Assembly: GCA_045543555.1 (NCBI GenBank)
Contig: JAZQMQ010000002.1
Location: 1-42,079 of the forward strand
From: Colimorpha_A sp045543555
GTDB taxonomy: Bacteria; Bacillota; Clostridia; Oscillospirales; CAG-272
DNA: 42,079 nt
Reading direction: 5' to 3'
Shown here one piece after another: positions 16,361-24,881 of the stretch (the stretch's first letter is position 1; each line of letters opens with the position of its first letter). The position numbers and the translations under genes are program-made. The notes below the pieces were generated by a model, which had not been told where the DNA came from, ran no database searches, and saw only the letters and a program-made list of their open reading frames with translations.

Positions 16361-17723
16361 AAGGGCGGCACTTTATATAAGAGTATCAACCGATGCGCAA
16401 AGGGAGGAGGGATACTCGATCGAAGCGCAGGAGGAGATGCTTATCGCGTATTGTGTTAGCAGAGGGATAAAGCGTTATGAGAGCTATATTGACGGAGGCT
16501 TCAGTGGCAGTAATATCGATCGACCGAGGCTCTCGTCTCTGATCTGTGATATTGAAAAAGATATAATAAGCCACGTTATTGTTTATAAGCTCGACCGTCT
16601 TTCGAGAAGTCAGAAGGATACCTTGTATCTTATAGAGGATGTATTAATGCCTCACGGCGTTTCATTTGTGTCGCTCAACGAAAATATGGACACATCCACT
16701 CCTATCGGCCGTGCGATGCTTGGAATTATGTCTGCATTTGCTCAGCTTGAAAGGGAGACCATAAGGGAAAGGACCCGAATGGGAATGAAGGAACGGATAA
16801 AATGCGGTCTGTGGAGGGGCGGAGGTAAGATTCCCTTTGGTTATGATTATGATAGCGAGAGAGGGATCCTTGTGCCAAACAGCGACGCCGAAAAGGTGAG
16901 ACTTATGTATAAGTTATATCTTGACGGGTGGTCAATGATGTCGATTGCCAAATATATCGGCTTAAAATATGAAAAAATGGCAGAGCAAATATTAAGACGA
17001 AAGACCAATTGCGGATATATCCTATATAGCGGTGAGGAGTATAAGGGTCAGCACGAGCCTATCGTGTCTGAGGAGACTTATAATAAGGCTTTAAGAATGA
17101 TGGATGAACGTTCAAGGTCTCCCTACGGGAGCAAAAGCCTTTTAAGCGGTATGATATACTGCGGTGTTTGCGGAGCCAAAATGCGATATCAAAAATGGGG
17201 GAAACGCGGATATAAAATATACTGCTATTCACAGGATAAGGGTAAGCCACATCTTTCAAGCGGGATCAAATGCAATAACACTAAAGTGTGGGCGGATGAG
17301 CTTGAGGAGGCTGTGCTCTCCGACCTTTTTAAAATGTCGGAGAAAAATATTGATGATGGCCGCGCTATAAAGGGTGCTCCTGTAACCGAGCTTTTGGTTA
17401 AGCAAAGAGACAAGCTGAAAAGAAAGCTGAAAAATTTATACAATCTTTACGGGGATTCGGAGGACGAGACCCTTATCGTAACGATAAACGAAACCAAAGA
17501 CGAGCTTTCCAAAACGGAAGAACGTATAAGAGATGCAGAAAAGAGAAGCCTTGAGAAAAAGGAGCGCACAGATGCAATAAGCAAGCTTAATACTGTCCGT
17601 GATGCTTGGGGGTATATGACCTTAAAGGAAAAACAAAACGTTTTACGCGGTATAATAGATCGAATCGTTATAACTTATGATAAGTCCGATATATACTATA
17701 AGCTTCCCGTTTCAGAGCCCTGA
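16329..17723 (+). CDS. Large serine recombinase (recombinase family protein)
   Basis: Site-specific recombinase, 464 residues from the ATG at 16329 (GAGGT five bases upstream; the frame is open to 16308). The resolvase domain shows YIRVSTDAQREEGYS with the nucleophile Ser at 20, YKLDRLSRSQKDTL and GRAMLGIMSAFAQLERE. A recombinase domain follows (IPFGYDYD to about 240), then a zinc ribbon (IYCGVCGAKM, with two more cysteines), a coiled-coil stretch rich in Lys and Glu near 355-415, and the conserved C-terminal LKEKQNVLRGIIDRIVI. All catalytic features appear intact. No other mobile-element gene is nearby and I found no flanking repeat, so it is either a solitary remnant or a domesticated enzyme. 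Confidence 0.95.
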   Translation: MMISESRTENKRAALYIRVSTDAQREEGYSIEAQEEMLIAYCVSRGIKRYESYIDGGFSGSNIDRPRLSSLICDIEKDIISHVIVYKLDRLSRSQKDTLYLIEDVLMPHGVSFVSLNENMDTSTPIGRAMLGIMSAFAQLERETIRERTRMGMKERIKCGLWRGGGKIPFGYDYDSERGILVPNSDAEKVRLMYKLYLDGWSMMSIAKYIGLKYEKMAEQILRRKTNCGYILYSGEEYKGQHEPIVSEETYNKALRMMDERSRSPYGSKSLLSGMIYCGVCGAKMRYQKWGKRGYKIYCYSQDKGKPHLSSGIKCNNTKVWADELEEAVLSDLFKMSEKNIDDGRAIKGAPVTELLVKQRDKLKRKLKNLYNLYGDSEDETLIVTINETKDELSKTEERIRDAEKRSLEKKERTDAISKLNTVRDAWGYMTLKEKQNVLRGIIDRIVITYDKSDIYYKLPVSEP

Positions 17724-18497
17724 ACGAGAGGCTTCTCTGTATTTTTTTGGAGTCGTTCCCGTTATATTATGGAACTGTCGCATGAAATGAGTGACGTTGT
17801 TGTATCCAAGACATTCCGAGATTTCCGTGATACTTTTTGTTGTCGACGAAAGAAGCTCCTTTGCGGTGTTTATGCGCGCACAGATAAGGTCGTTTGTGGG
17901 GGAAATGCCGTATGCGGCTCTGTAAACGCTGTAGAAACGTGAGGGGCTAAGTCCAACCTCGGTAGCCATTTTATCCACTGTCCAATGATATGAAAGATTG
18001 GAGAATACTACCTCTCTGAGCTTTCTTAAGTGCGGTTCTGTATTAGAGCTGACCGTGGGCATTAAGTTGCCGCTGATATCACGAGAGAGCTTCACAAACA
18101 GCTCGGATGAAAGCGAACGGATAAGGGATTCGGAATGCGGCATTTTTGATAAAAACTCAAGTTCCATCTCTTTCACGATACGATTTACATACTCCCAATG
18201 CTTAAGATGAATTATATTATTTATAGGTATGTTCATCTTGGAAAAAATGTCGGCATTGTCGGGGGTAAAGTGAAACCAATCGTGTATTAAGGACGTTTCG
18301 GTTTTGTAATACTGCGGAAAAGAAGGGGAATAGATAACACAGCTGTGAGGCTCTGTTTTAATTTCTTCACCGTTGATTACAACGGTGACGGACTCTTCAA
18401 AATGAATGAAGGTCCAATAGGCATGACCTTTTGGGCGGTCAATAAAAAAACCGCTGTTTTCGGGCCACGTGTGCCTAACTTGGTCCAATTTTATCAC
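17712..18497 (-). CDS. AraC family transcriptional regulator
   Basis: A 261-residue regulator with an N-terminal cupin-like sensor half (about 1-140) and a C-terminal double helix-turn-helix. The DNA-binding part includes WTVDKMATEVGLSPSRFYSVYRAAYGI and the conserved second-helix region ITEISECLGYNNVTHFMRQF followed by TPKKYRE. The start is GTG with AAGGAG seven bases upstream. It is divergent from the GH2 gene with 136 bases between starts and two facing promoters, so it most likely senses a sugar and controls that glycosidase. Its 3' end overlaps the recombinase 3' end by 12 bases. Confidence 0.93.
   Translation of the reverse strand: MIKLDQVRHTWPENSGFFIDRPKGHAYWTFIHFEESVTVVINGEEIKTEPHSCVIYSPSFPQYYKTETSLIHDWFHFTPDNADIFSKMNIPINNIIHLKHWEYVNRIVKEMELEFLSKMPHSESLIRSLSSELFVKLSRDISGNLMPTVSSNTEPHLRKLREVVFSNLSYHWTVDKMATEVGLSPSRFYSVYRAAYGISPTNDLICARINTAKELLSSTTKSITEISECLGYNNVTHFMRQFHNITGTTPKKYREASRSGL
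17713..17747 (+). terminator. Weak candidate terminator of the recombinase gene
   Basis: CAGAG (17713-17717) and CTCTG (17735-17739), with a further CC/GG pairing, precede ATTTTTTT. It lies inside the 3' coding end of the convergent AraC gene. The stem is short and bulged. Confidence 0.3.
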
Positions 18498-18521
18498 CTA
18501 ATCACTCCTTCCTCAAATTAT

Positions 18522-18550
18522 AGTGTATCACAAACAGTAGAATATGTCAA
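18522..18550 (-). promoter_or_regulatory. Promoter of the AraC-family gene
   Basis: On the minus strand TTGACA (18545-18550), 17 bases, then TACACT (18522-18527) with the extended -10 TGA. It precedes the GTG start by about 25 bases. Confidence 0.65.
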
Positions 18551-18570
18551 TAATTTAAGAGATATAGTTA

Positions 18571-18599
18571 TTGAAAAAAATGTAACAATTGTCTATAAT
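18571..18599 (+). promoter_or_regulatory. Promoter of the GH2 gene
   Basis: TTGAAA (18571-18576), 17 bases, TATAAT (18594-18599). The start of transcription would be near 18606, so the GGAG at 18600-18603 is not in the message and cannot serve the ATG at 18613. This decides the start of the GH2 gene in favour of 18634. Confidence 0.8.
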
Positions 18600-18633
18600 G
18601 GAGTAAAGTAAAATGAAGGCAGAGGAAAATGAT

Positions 18634-20337
18634 ATGAATTTTCGTCCCGAGCATCCCAAACCCCAATTTCAGCGAAAAAATTGGTTAAATTTAAACGGTA
18701 AATGGCAGTTTGAAATAGACCACGGTAACAGTGGTGTTGCCAGAGGCTTATTTAAGGGTGAAAACGACCTTTCTATGAATATCAACGTACCTTTTTGTCC
18801 CCAGTCCGAGCTTTCCGGTGTTGGATATAAGGACTTTATGTCATCCGTATGGTATAAAAGAACGGTAAATATTACATCAGAGCAGCTTGGCGGTCTTGTT
18901 TATCTCCATTTCGGCGCGGTCGACTATAAAGCGACCGTTTACGTAAACGGTAAGGTAGCGGGAAGCCATAAGGGTGGATACGTTTCCTTTAAGTTTGATA
19001 TAACCGACCTGCTTCGCGAGGGTGAAAACGTTATCGTTCTTCACGCCGAGGACGACGAAAGAGACAGACTTATCCCCACGGGTAAGCAGTGTATGGAGTA
19101 TAATTCAAGAGGATGTTATTATACAAGAACAACGGGCATCTGGCAGACCGTGTGGCTTGAATTTTGTCCCAAGACACATATCGACAGTGTAAAATATTAT
19201 CCCGACGTCGAGGCGCAGACCTTGACCGTTATGGCAAAGCTTGTCGGAAGTGGAAAGCTCACCGTTTCCGCATCATTTGAGGGTATTGACTGCGGAAGCG
19301 CATCCATTGACAGCGATGGAGGTCTTGCTACTCTCACCGTCAAGCTTACCGAAAAGCATCTCTGGGAGATTTGCAAGGGCGGTCTTTACGATCTTACCTT
19401 GACCTACGGTGACGATACAGTCAAGAGCTATTTCGGACTTCGCTCAATCGATTACAGAGACAAAAAATTCTATCTTAACGGTAAGTCGGTATTCCAGAGA
19501 CTTATTCTCGATCAGGGCTTCTATCCCGACGGGATCTATACAGCGCCCTCCGATGCAGCGCTTGAAAAGGACATTGATATGTCCCTTGCCATGGGCTTCA
19601 ACGGTGCAAGACTTCACGAAAAGATATTCGAGGAGCGCTTCCTCTACCACGCAGATAAGAAGGGATATATCGTATGGGCCGAGTATCCCAACTGGGGTCT
19701 CGACCACACATATGCTGACTCAATATACGGCTTCCTTCCCGAGTGGCTTGAAGAAATGGAGCGCGATTATAACCATCCGTCCATCGTTGGTTGGTGTCCC
19801 TTAAACGAGACATGGGATATCAACGGCAGAAAGCAGTTTGATCCCCTTATTGAGCTTGTTTATAACGCTACGAAGGCGGTTGACCCCTACCGTCCATGCA
19901 TCGACGTAAGCGGAAACCATCACGTTATCACCGACATTTATGACGTTCACGATTACGATCAGAATCCCGTTACCTTCGCTTCCCACTTCAATGACGAAAG
20001 CGGTAAGGGCTATGCTTCAAACGGAGTTTGTTCACGTCAGATAAGGTACGACGGCAAGCGTCCTTTCTTCGTAAGTGAGTACGGCGGAATCCGTTGGAGC
20101 AATAAGGGGGGCTGGGGCTACGGCAACGCGGCCAAGACCGAGGAGGAATATCTCACTCGTCTTAAGGCTCTGACCGACGCGCTTCTTGACGATCCCGAGA
20201 TCTTTGCATACTGCTATACCCAGCTTACCGACGTCGAGCAGGAGCAAAACGGTCTTTACACATACGAAAGAGAAGCAAAATTCCCGCCTGAAGTGATCTA
20301 TCCCATATTCGCAAAGAAAGCTGCGGTTGAAGATTAA
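18634..20337 (+). CDS. Glycoside hydrolase family 2 protein (beta-galactosidase/glucuronidase type)
   Basis: A cytoplasmic 567-residue glycosidase with no signal peptide, so its substrate is probably an imported oligosaccharide or glycoside. It has the GH2 sugar-binding sandwich at the N-terminus (RPEHPKPQFQRKNWLNLNG, then GAVDYKATVYVNGKVAGSHKGG), an immunoglobulin-like middle, and a TIM barrel from about 265. The acid/base is Glu392 in PLNETWD and the nucleophile is Glu482 in FVSEYGG. Substrate specificity cannot be read with confidence. Start chosen at 18634 with AGAGGAA upstream; 18613 would give seven more residues. Divergent from an AraC regulator, and ends at a strong terminator. Confidence 0.93.
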   Translation: MNFRPEHPKPQFQRKNWLNLNGKWQFEIDHGNSGVARGLFKGENDLSMNINVPFCPQSELSGVGYKDFMSSVWYKRTVNITSEQLGGLVYLHFGAVDYKATVYVNGKVAGSHKGGYVSFKFDITDLLREGENVIVLHAEDDERDRLIPTGKQCMEYNSRGCYYTRTTGIWQTVWLEFCPKTHIDSVKYYPDVEAQTLTVMAKLVGSGKLTVSASFEGIDCGSASIDSDGGLATLTVKLTEKHLWEICKGGLYDLTLTYGDDTVKSYFGLRSIDYRDKKFYLNGKSVFQRLILDQGFYPDGIYTAPSDAALEKDIDMSLAMGFNGARLHEKIFEERFLYHADKKGYIVWAEYPNWGLDHTYADSIYGFLPEWLEEMERDYNHPSIVGWCPLNETWDINGRKQFDPLIELVYNATKAVDPYRPCIDVSGNHHVITDIYDVHDYDQNPVTFASHFNDESGKGYASNGVCSRQIRYDGKRPFFVSEYGGIRWSNKGGWGYGNAAKTEEEYLTRLKALTDALLDDPEIFAYCYTQLTDVEQEQNGLYTYEREAKFPPEVIYPIFAKKAAVED

Positions 20338-20410
20338 TTAGCCACCGACGGATAAGCTTGCCAAAATTGTAAGTGAAGATATTTCCGACAGTGAAATTTT
20401 GCCTGACAAA

Positions 20411-20442
20411 GAAAACACGATGGAGTATTCCATCGTGTTTTC
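20411..20442. terminator. Bidirectional terminator between the GH2 and DUF4091 genes
   Basis: A perfect 14-bp stem (20411-20424 with 20429-20442), GTAT loop, with A-rich and T-rich arms, between two convergent genes. It can serve both strands. Confidence 0.9.
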
Positions 20443-20465
20443 TTAATATTGGGGTATGATTGAAC

Positions 20466-22199
20466 TTATTTCAGCTTTTCAATCACAAATTTCTTCATTG
20501 CCACATAGTCGTCAGGATTTGTTGAGCATATATCCTCAAGCGTGTGGTGGGTGACGTAGTATTGGCGAATATCGCGCTCACGTACAACAAAAGCATACGC
20601 TTCATTAAGTGCATCGGGGTCTTTTTCGCGTAGACGCTCCAGTAGCTCATACAGCTGTATGCCTCGCTTTAATGCCTTGTAGCGAAGTGTCAGCAGGGGA
20701 GCACTGTTTGCTGCGGGATAGACAAAATTAGTATCACCCGCGCGGATGCCACCGTAACGGATATCCGCACGGGGATCATCGTTCCAAACAGTATAGTTCC
20801 AGCGCAGGAAGCCGTCAAGACCCGCATAAGACGTCAGGACACCGATGAACCAGCTTTCTACAAGATTTGAACAGAGAAATGTGTTCGGATAATCGGGTAT
20901 GCAGCATACGTACCAAAGGAAGCGTTTACCCTCCATTGTTCGCTTGTATTCACACAGCTTGTCGTATTCCGACGACAGTGATTTGATATATGGCGCAAAA
21001 TCATAGACCTCGTTCTTGAATTCCTCAACGAATTCCGCGTGGTTGATCGCCGCTTTACATTTGAACGACGGTGCGATCGACCTGATATGGTCGATACTTG
21101 CACGGTAGGCATCGATATCACCGGGTTCGTCGGCTGCGAGTCGAACCTTATCCATCTGTTTCGTAGTTATAAAATACTGCTCTAAAGCCACAATGTATGC
21201 ATCGATGTCAGAAGCACAGGCCATATATTTATATGTGCCGTCGACCTCGTCGAAATAGCGTACACGCAGCATGTCGGGATAGTCCGCTGCGGGTTTTACA
21301 AAACCGTGTTCTTCAGAACCCCAAACGTTTGCAAGTCCGTAAAGTGACAGCTCGCGATCGATACCGTATTTGCGGCAGATATCAATGTAACGCTGCATCT
21401 TTGAAAAATCGTAGTCAAAGGTGCCGTCACTGTGACGTGTGATCGGAACTATTGAATATTCAAACAGATTCGCAACCATGCGGTATTCACAGTAGCAGCT
21501 CTGTCCAGCCCACGGAACCTCGGAAACCACAAGCGTGACTGACTTCTGTCCAAGTTCGCCAAGCGATTTAGCATACTGCTCGAGTACGGCAAAATGCTCG
21601 TTACTCCAAAGAGGTGTCTCGTGCTTACGGGCGATGTTTGAGCAATGCTGCCAGAGATCAAGATGGAATTTATGCTCCGACGGTGTCGGCATAACGTAGT
21701 CGAGCACCTCCAAAGTAATCTGTCTGGATGTAACTTTGCTCTCATCTTGTAGCATACTGCCGCGATAGAGTGTAAGATCAACGGTATATGTGCCGGGGGC
21801 GACGTCTGCGGGAACGGAAAGCTCACACCAAACTGCGCGAACCTCTCCGCGTTTAAGCTCAAGAACGGGATTAGTCAGTAGTGCGTCGGCCTTGTACTTG
21901 CGGTTGTCGTCCTCGTGCATATCAATGATGCGCAGACTTGCGTCGATATCGGCACTTGTTTTTGCAGCCATTCGAAGAACGGGAATACCGCCCTTCTGCG
22001 AAAACCACGGAGCATTTCCAACGTTAAGCACGTAGTCCTCATCGCAGTAAATTATAGCCTGTACAGCTGCCCAGTCGCCGCGTCCTGCAGATACGGTGAC
22101 GGAGGAGGGAAAGGTGTCAATCGTTGCGGGGTGGAACGTAGTAAGGTTTCCTGTTTCAAGCTTGAAGCTTTCGGGGCATAATCCGAATCTAATATTCAT
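20466..22199 (-). CDS. DUF4091 domain protein, GH123-like glycosidase
   Basis: A 577-residue protein without a signal peptide. The N-terminal part (about 1-165) looks like a beta-sandwich domain ending at VLDYVMPTPSEHKFHLDLWQH, the usual junction to a TIM-barrel. The barrel holds LAADEPGDI with an Asp-Glu pair at 357-358, the position of the catalytic dyad in GH123 enzymes, and GFLRWNYTVWNDDP near the end, typical of DUF4091. The GH123 enzymes known are N-acetyl-beta-galactosaminidases; activity here is unknown. AAGGAG lies seven bases before the ATG at 22199; the ATG at 22205 is too close to it. Arginine codons are nearly all CGN, unlike the neighbouring GH2 gene, which suggests separate acquisition. 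Confidence 0.85.
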   Translation of the reverse strand: MNIRFGLCPESFKLETGNLTTFHPATIDTFPSSVTVSAGRGDWAAVQAIIYCDEDYVLNVGNAPWFSQKGGIPVLRMAAKTSADIDASLRIIDMHEDDNRKYKADALLTNPVLELKRGEVRAVWCELSVPADVAPGTYTVDLTLYRGSMLQDESKVTSRQITLEVLDYVMPTPSEHKFHLDLWQHCSNIARKHETPLWSNEHFAVLEQYAKSLGELGQKSVTLVVSEVPWAGQSCYCEYRMVANLFEYSIVPITRHSDGTFDYDFSKMQRYIDICRKYGIDRELSLYGLANVWGSEEHGFVKPAADYPDMLRVRYFDEVDGTYKYMACASDIDAYIVALEQYFITTKQMDKVRLAADEPGDIDAYRASIDHIRSIAPSFKCKAAINHAEFVEEFKNEVYDFAPYIKSLSSEYDKLCEYKRTMEGKRFLWYVCCIPDYPNTFLCSNLVESWFIGVLTSYAGLDGFLRWNYTVWNDDPRADIRYGGIRAGDTNFVYPAANSAPLLTLRYKALKRGIQLYELLERLREKDPDALNEAYAFVVRERDIRQYYVTHHTLEDICSTNPDDYVAMKKFVIEKLK

Positions 22200-22301
22200 A
22201 AGCATTCTCCTTGTTAATGTTGTTTATGGGACGATTATCGCATAATATACGAAAAATGCAAGTATTTTGTAAGACGGTTACGTCTGTTGTTAATTGAAAA
22301 A

Positions 22302-23723
22302 TCAGAATTCGATCTTCTTTTCAACGTAAGCGCGAAGCTCGGAGATCGGGATACGAACCTGCTCCATAGTATCGCGGTCACGGACGGTAACACAGTTGTC
22401 GCCTTCCTTGGCATCGTCGCCGACGGTGTCGAAGTCAACGGTTACGCAGAGAGGAGTGCCGATCTCGTCCTCACGGCGATATCTCTTACCGATAGAGCCT
22501 GCATCGTCGTAGTCAACGCTGAAGTACTTGGAAAGCTCCTCGTAGATCTCGGTAGCTTTGTTGGAAAGCTTCTTGGAAAGGGGAAGAACTGCAACCTTGA
22601 AGGGCGCAAGGAAGGGGTGGAGACGGAGAACGGTTCTTACGTCGTTCTTTGCCTCGTCAACGACCTCCTCGTCGTAAGCGTCGCAAAGCACGGAGAGAAC
22701 GGTTCTCTCAACGCCGAGAGAGGGCTCAACGACGTAGGGAATGTAGTGCTCGTTGGTCTCCTGATCGAAGTAGGTAAGATCCTTGCCCGAAACGTTCTGG
22801 TGCTGGGTAAGGTCGTAGTCGGTACGGTCAGCAACGCCCCAGAGCTCGCCCCAACCGAAGGGGAAGAGGAACTCGAAGTCGGTGGTTGCCTTGGAGTAGA
22901 AGCAAAGCTCCTCGGGATCGTGGTCGCGCAGACGAATGTTTTCTTCCTTAAGACCGATGGCAAGAAGCCAATCACGGCAGAAGGATCTCCAATAGTTGAA
23001 CCACTCGAGGTCGGTACCGGGTTTGCAGAAGAACTCAAGCTCCATCTGCTCAAACTCTCTTACACGGAAGATGAAGTTACCGGGAGTGATCTCGTTACGG
23101 AAGGACTTACCGATCTGTGCGATACCGAAGGGAAGCTTCTTTCTTGTGGTTCTCTGAACGTTTACAAAGTTTGTGAATATACCCTGAGCGGTCTCGGGAC
23201 GGAGATAAACGGTGTTCTTTGCGTCCTCGGTAACGCCCTGGAAGGTCTTGAACATGAGATTGAACTGTCTTATATCAGTGAAGTTGTGCTTTCCACAGGT
23301 GGGGCAGGGAATATTGTTGTCCTCAACAAAATTCTTCATTTCCTCCTGAGAAAATGCGTCGATGGGCTTAGGAAGAACGTAACCGGTCTCGCTGCACCAG
23401 TCCTCGATGAGCTTATCGGCACGGAAACGCTCCTTACATTCCTTACAGTCCATAAGAGGATCGGAAAATCCTGCAAGGTGACCCGATGCAACCCAGGTCT
23501 GAGGGTTCATAAGGATAGCAGCGTCAAGACCTACGTTATACTTGTTTTCCTGAACGAACTTTTTCCACCAAGCACGCTTGATGTTGTTTTTGAGCTCAAC
23601 TCCGAGAGGGCCGTAGTCCCAGGTGTTTGCAAGACCGCCGTAAATTTCGGAGCCTGCGAATATGTAGCCTCTGCCCTTACAAAGAGCAACTATTTTGTCC
23701 ATTGTTTTTTCGGTGTTTAACAT
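22302..23723 (-). CDS. glyQS: Glycine--tRNA ligase, single-chain class II form
   Basis: Charges tRNA-Gly in the cytoplasm; alpha2 homodimer type, 473 residues. It begins with MDKIVALCKGRGYIFAGSEIYGG and has LANTWDYGPLGVELK, a CPTCG zinc motif in the insertion, motif 2 as GKSFRNEITPGNFIFRVREF, EPSLGVERTVLSVL (motif 3) and the anticodon-binding end KRYRREDEIGTPLC. AAAGG precedes the ATG. It follows an LCP gene by only 20 bases, and no T-box leader fits in that gap, so it appears to be read from the LCP promoter. Confidence 0.97.
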   Translation of the reverse strand: MLNTEKTMDKIVALCKGRGYIFAGSEIYGGLANTWDYGPLGVELKNNIKRAWWKKFVQENKYNVGLDAAILMNPQTWVASGHLAGFSDPLMDCKECKERFRADKLIEDWCSETGYVLPKPIDAFSQEEMKNFVEDNNIPCPTCGKHNFTDIRQFNLMFKTFQGVTEDAKNTVYLRPETAQGIFTNFVNVQRTTRKKLPFGIAQIGKSFRNEITPGNFIFRVREFEQMELEFFCKPGTDLEWFNYWRSFCRDWLLAIGLKEENIRLRDHDPEELCFYSKATTDFEFLFPFGWGELWGVADRTDYDLTQHQNVSGKDLTYFDQETNEHYIPYVVEPSLGVERTVLSVLCDAYDEEVVDEAKNDVRTVLRLHPFLAPFKVAVLPLSKKLSNKATEIYEELSKYFSVDYDDAGSIGKRYRREDEIGTPLCVTVDFDTVGDDAKEGDNCVTVRDRDTMEQVRIPISELRAYVEKKIEF

Positions 23724-23743
23724 TTTATTGTCCTTTCAGCTTA

Positions 23744-24742
23744 TCAGCCTTTGAATTTATATCTGTCGAAAATTTTGTGTGCTTCCGATATGTTCGGAAT
23801 AAATCTCGCGTCGATTCCGCTGCCGATCGTTTTTCCCGGATACGTAACGTCTTTTATGCTCATCTTTGAGAAAGCGTAGATGAGATCCGCGTGGGATGTA
23901 AGATCGTTCATTGTGAAATCGGTTTCTATTTTGTCCTTATATTTCAGGTAAGCTATTGCCGCGTCCTTGAGGGGAATATCGGTCATGACCTTTGTTGCCA
24001 AGGCTTTAAGAAAATCAGATGCGACTCTGCGTCTTGATACGTCTTCGTCCTTGTATGACCAATAGCGAAGCATATCCGTTGCAGTCTTGCCGTCGAGAAT
24101 TCTTGTTCCCTTGAGTATGTTTATTTCCAGCTTTGCTTCAAAGTCGGTATAGTGCATATTTTCGGGAACGTAAAATTCAACTCCGCCGATATCATTGATG
24201 AGATAGCTCAGATCCGCAATTGTTACAAGTGCGTAATAGTCGACAGGAATACCTGTTAACACGTTAATGTGCTCCTTCAGAGCTTGAATTCCCTTACGGA
24301 AATATACCATTTCAAGCGTTGATTTATGTCCGTCGACGGTTACTTCGGTTATAGCGGGAATTGGGCAGAAAACACATTCTCCGGTCTCCTTATTTACCCT
24401 TAAGAGAATAAGTGTGTCTGTTTCAACCTCTCTTGTGGATGCGGGGAACCCGTTTATCATTTGATTGGTATATTCGTAGTCGTTATATACGTCAGGGAGA
24501 TAGTCCGTTCCTATAAAGAGAACTGTGAAGCTTTCACCGTCGATCGTCGTTATGCCTTCAGGCGGAATGATTTGATTCTCTGTTGTGTCTTCGGTGGAAC
24601 CGGACGGATCGTTATTGCCTTGGTTCTTGTTTTCTCCAATGCTGAATGCATCCATTGCAAACTGAAGTATTCCGAATGCAAGTATCCCGAAGATTAGAAA
24701 AGATAAAATCAGAGTGAGGACGAAATTACGTATAGCGCTCAA
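23744..24742 (-). CDS. LytR-CpsA-Psr (LCP) family protein
   Basis: Membrane-anchored 332-residue protein. LCP enzymes transfer undecaprenyl-linked polymers such as teichoic acid or capsule onto peptidoglycan outside the cell. One N-terminal span (about 8-30) is followed by an acidic, Asn- and Thr-rich linker and the LCP domain from about 75. FTVLFIGTDY, EVETDTLILLRVN, YALVTIADLSYLINDIGGVEFYV and a basic DVSRRRVASDFLKAL are family features. Start is TTG with AAAGG some 12 bases upstream; no ATG is available nearby. A good promoter lies upstream, and glyQS follows in the same direction. Confidence 0.9.
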   Translation of the reverse strand: MSAIRNFVLTLILSFLIFGILAFGILQFAMDAFSIGENKNQGNNDPSGSTEDTTENQIIPPEGITTIDGESFTVLFIGTDYLPDVYNDYEYTNQMINGFPASTREVETDTLILLRVNKETGECVFCPIPAITEVTVDGHKSTLEMVYFRKGIQALKEHINVLTGIPVDYYALVTIADLSYLINDIGGVEFYVPENMHYTDFEAKLEINILKGTRILDGKTATDMLRYWSYKDEDVSRRRVASDFLKALATKVMTDIPLKDAAIAYLKYKDKIETDFTMNDLTSHADLIYAFSKMSIKDVTYPGKTIGSGIDARFIPNISEAHKIFDRYKFKG

Positions 24743-24799
24743 ATTCTTATACGACCTTTCTTATTATTGCTTTGGTCCATACATAATTAACCAAAATAT

Positions 24800-24828
24800 A
24801 TTATACTATATCGCATAATGTTTTTCAA
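24800..24828 (-). promoter_or_regulatory. Promoter of the LCP-glyQS unit
   Basis: On the minus strand TTGAAA (24823-24828), 17 bases, TATAAT (24800-24805), about 60 bases before the LCP start. It is probably the only promoter for glyQS as well. Confidence 0.85.
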
Positions 24829-24881
24829 GTGGCAAATTGAAGAAAATATTCGATTTTTTTGAATTTTTATAGGCAGTCCAC

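Noticed and set aside
16150..17760. Flanking att-type direct repeats around the recombinase unit
   Set aside because: I compared the sequences at both ends by eye and found no shared stretch long enough to call.
20339..20445. 34-codon open stretch between GH2 and its terminator that reads like a coding remnant
   Set aside because: No start codon or ribosome site, its end is the terminator stem, and an open stretch of this length is common by chance.
22260..22301. Small hairpin (AGACG/CGTCT) after glyQS
   Set aside because: Only five pairs and no T-tract; not a supportable terminator.
22287..23720. 477-codon plus-strand open frame opposite glyQS
   Set aside because: It mirrors almost the full glyQS gene; biased codon use removes antisense stops. 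The product has no recognisable motif.
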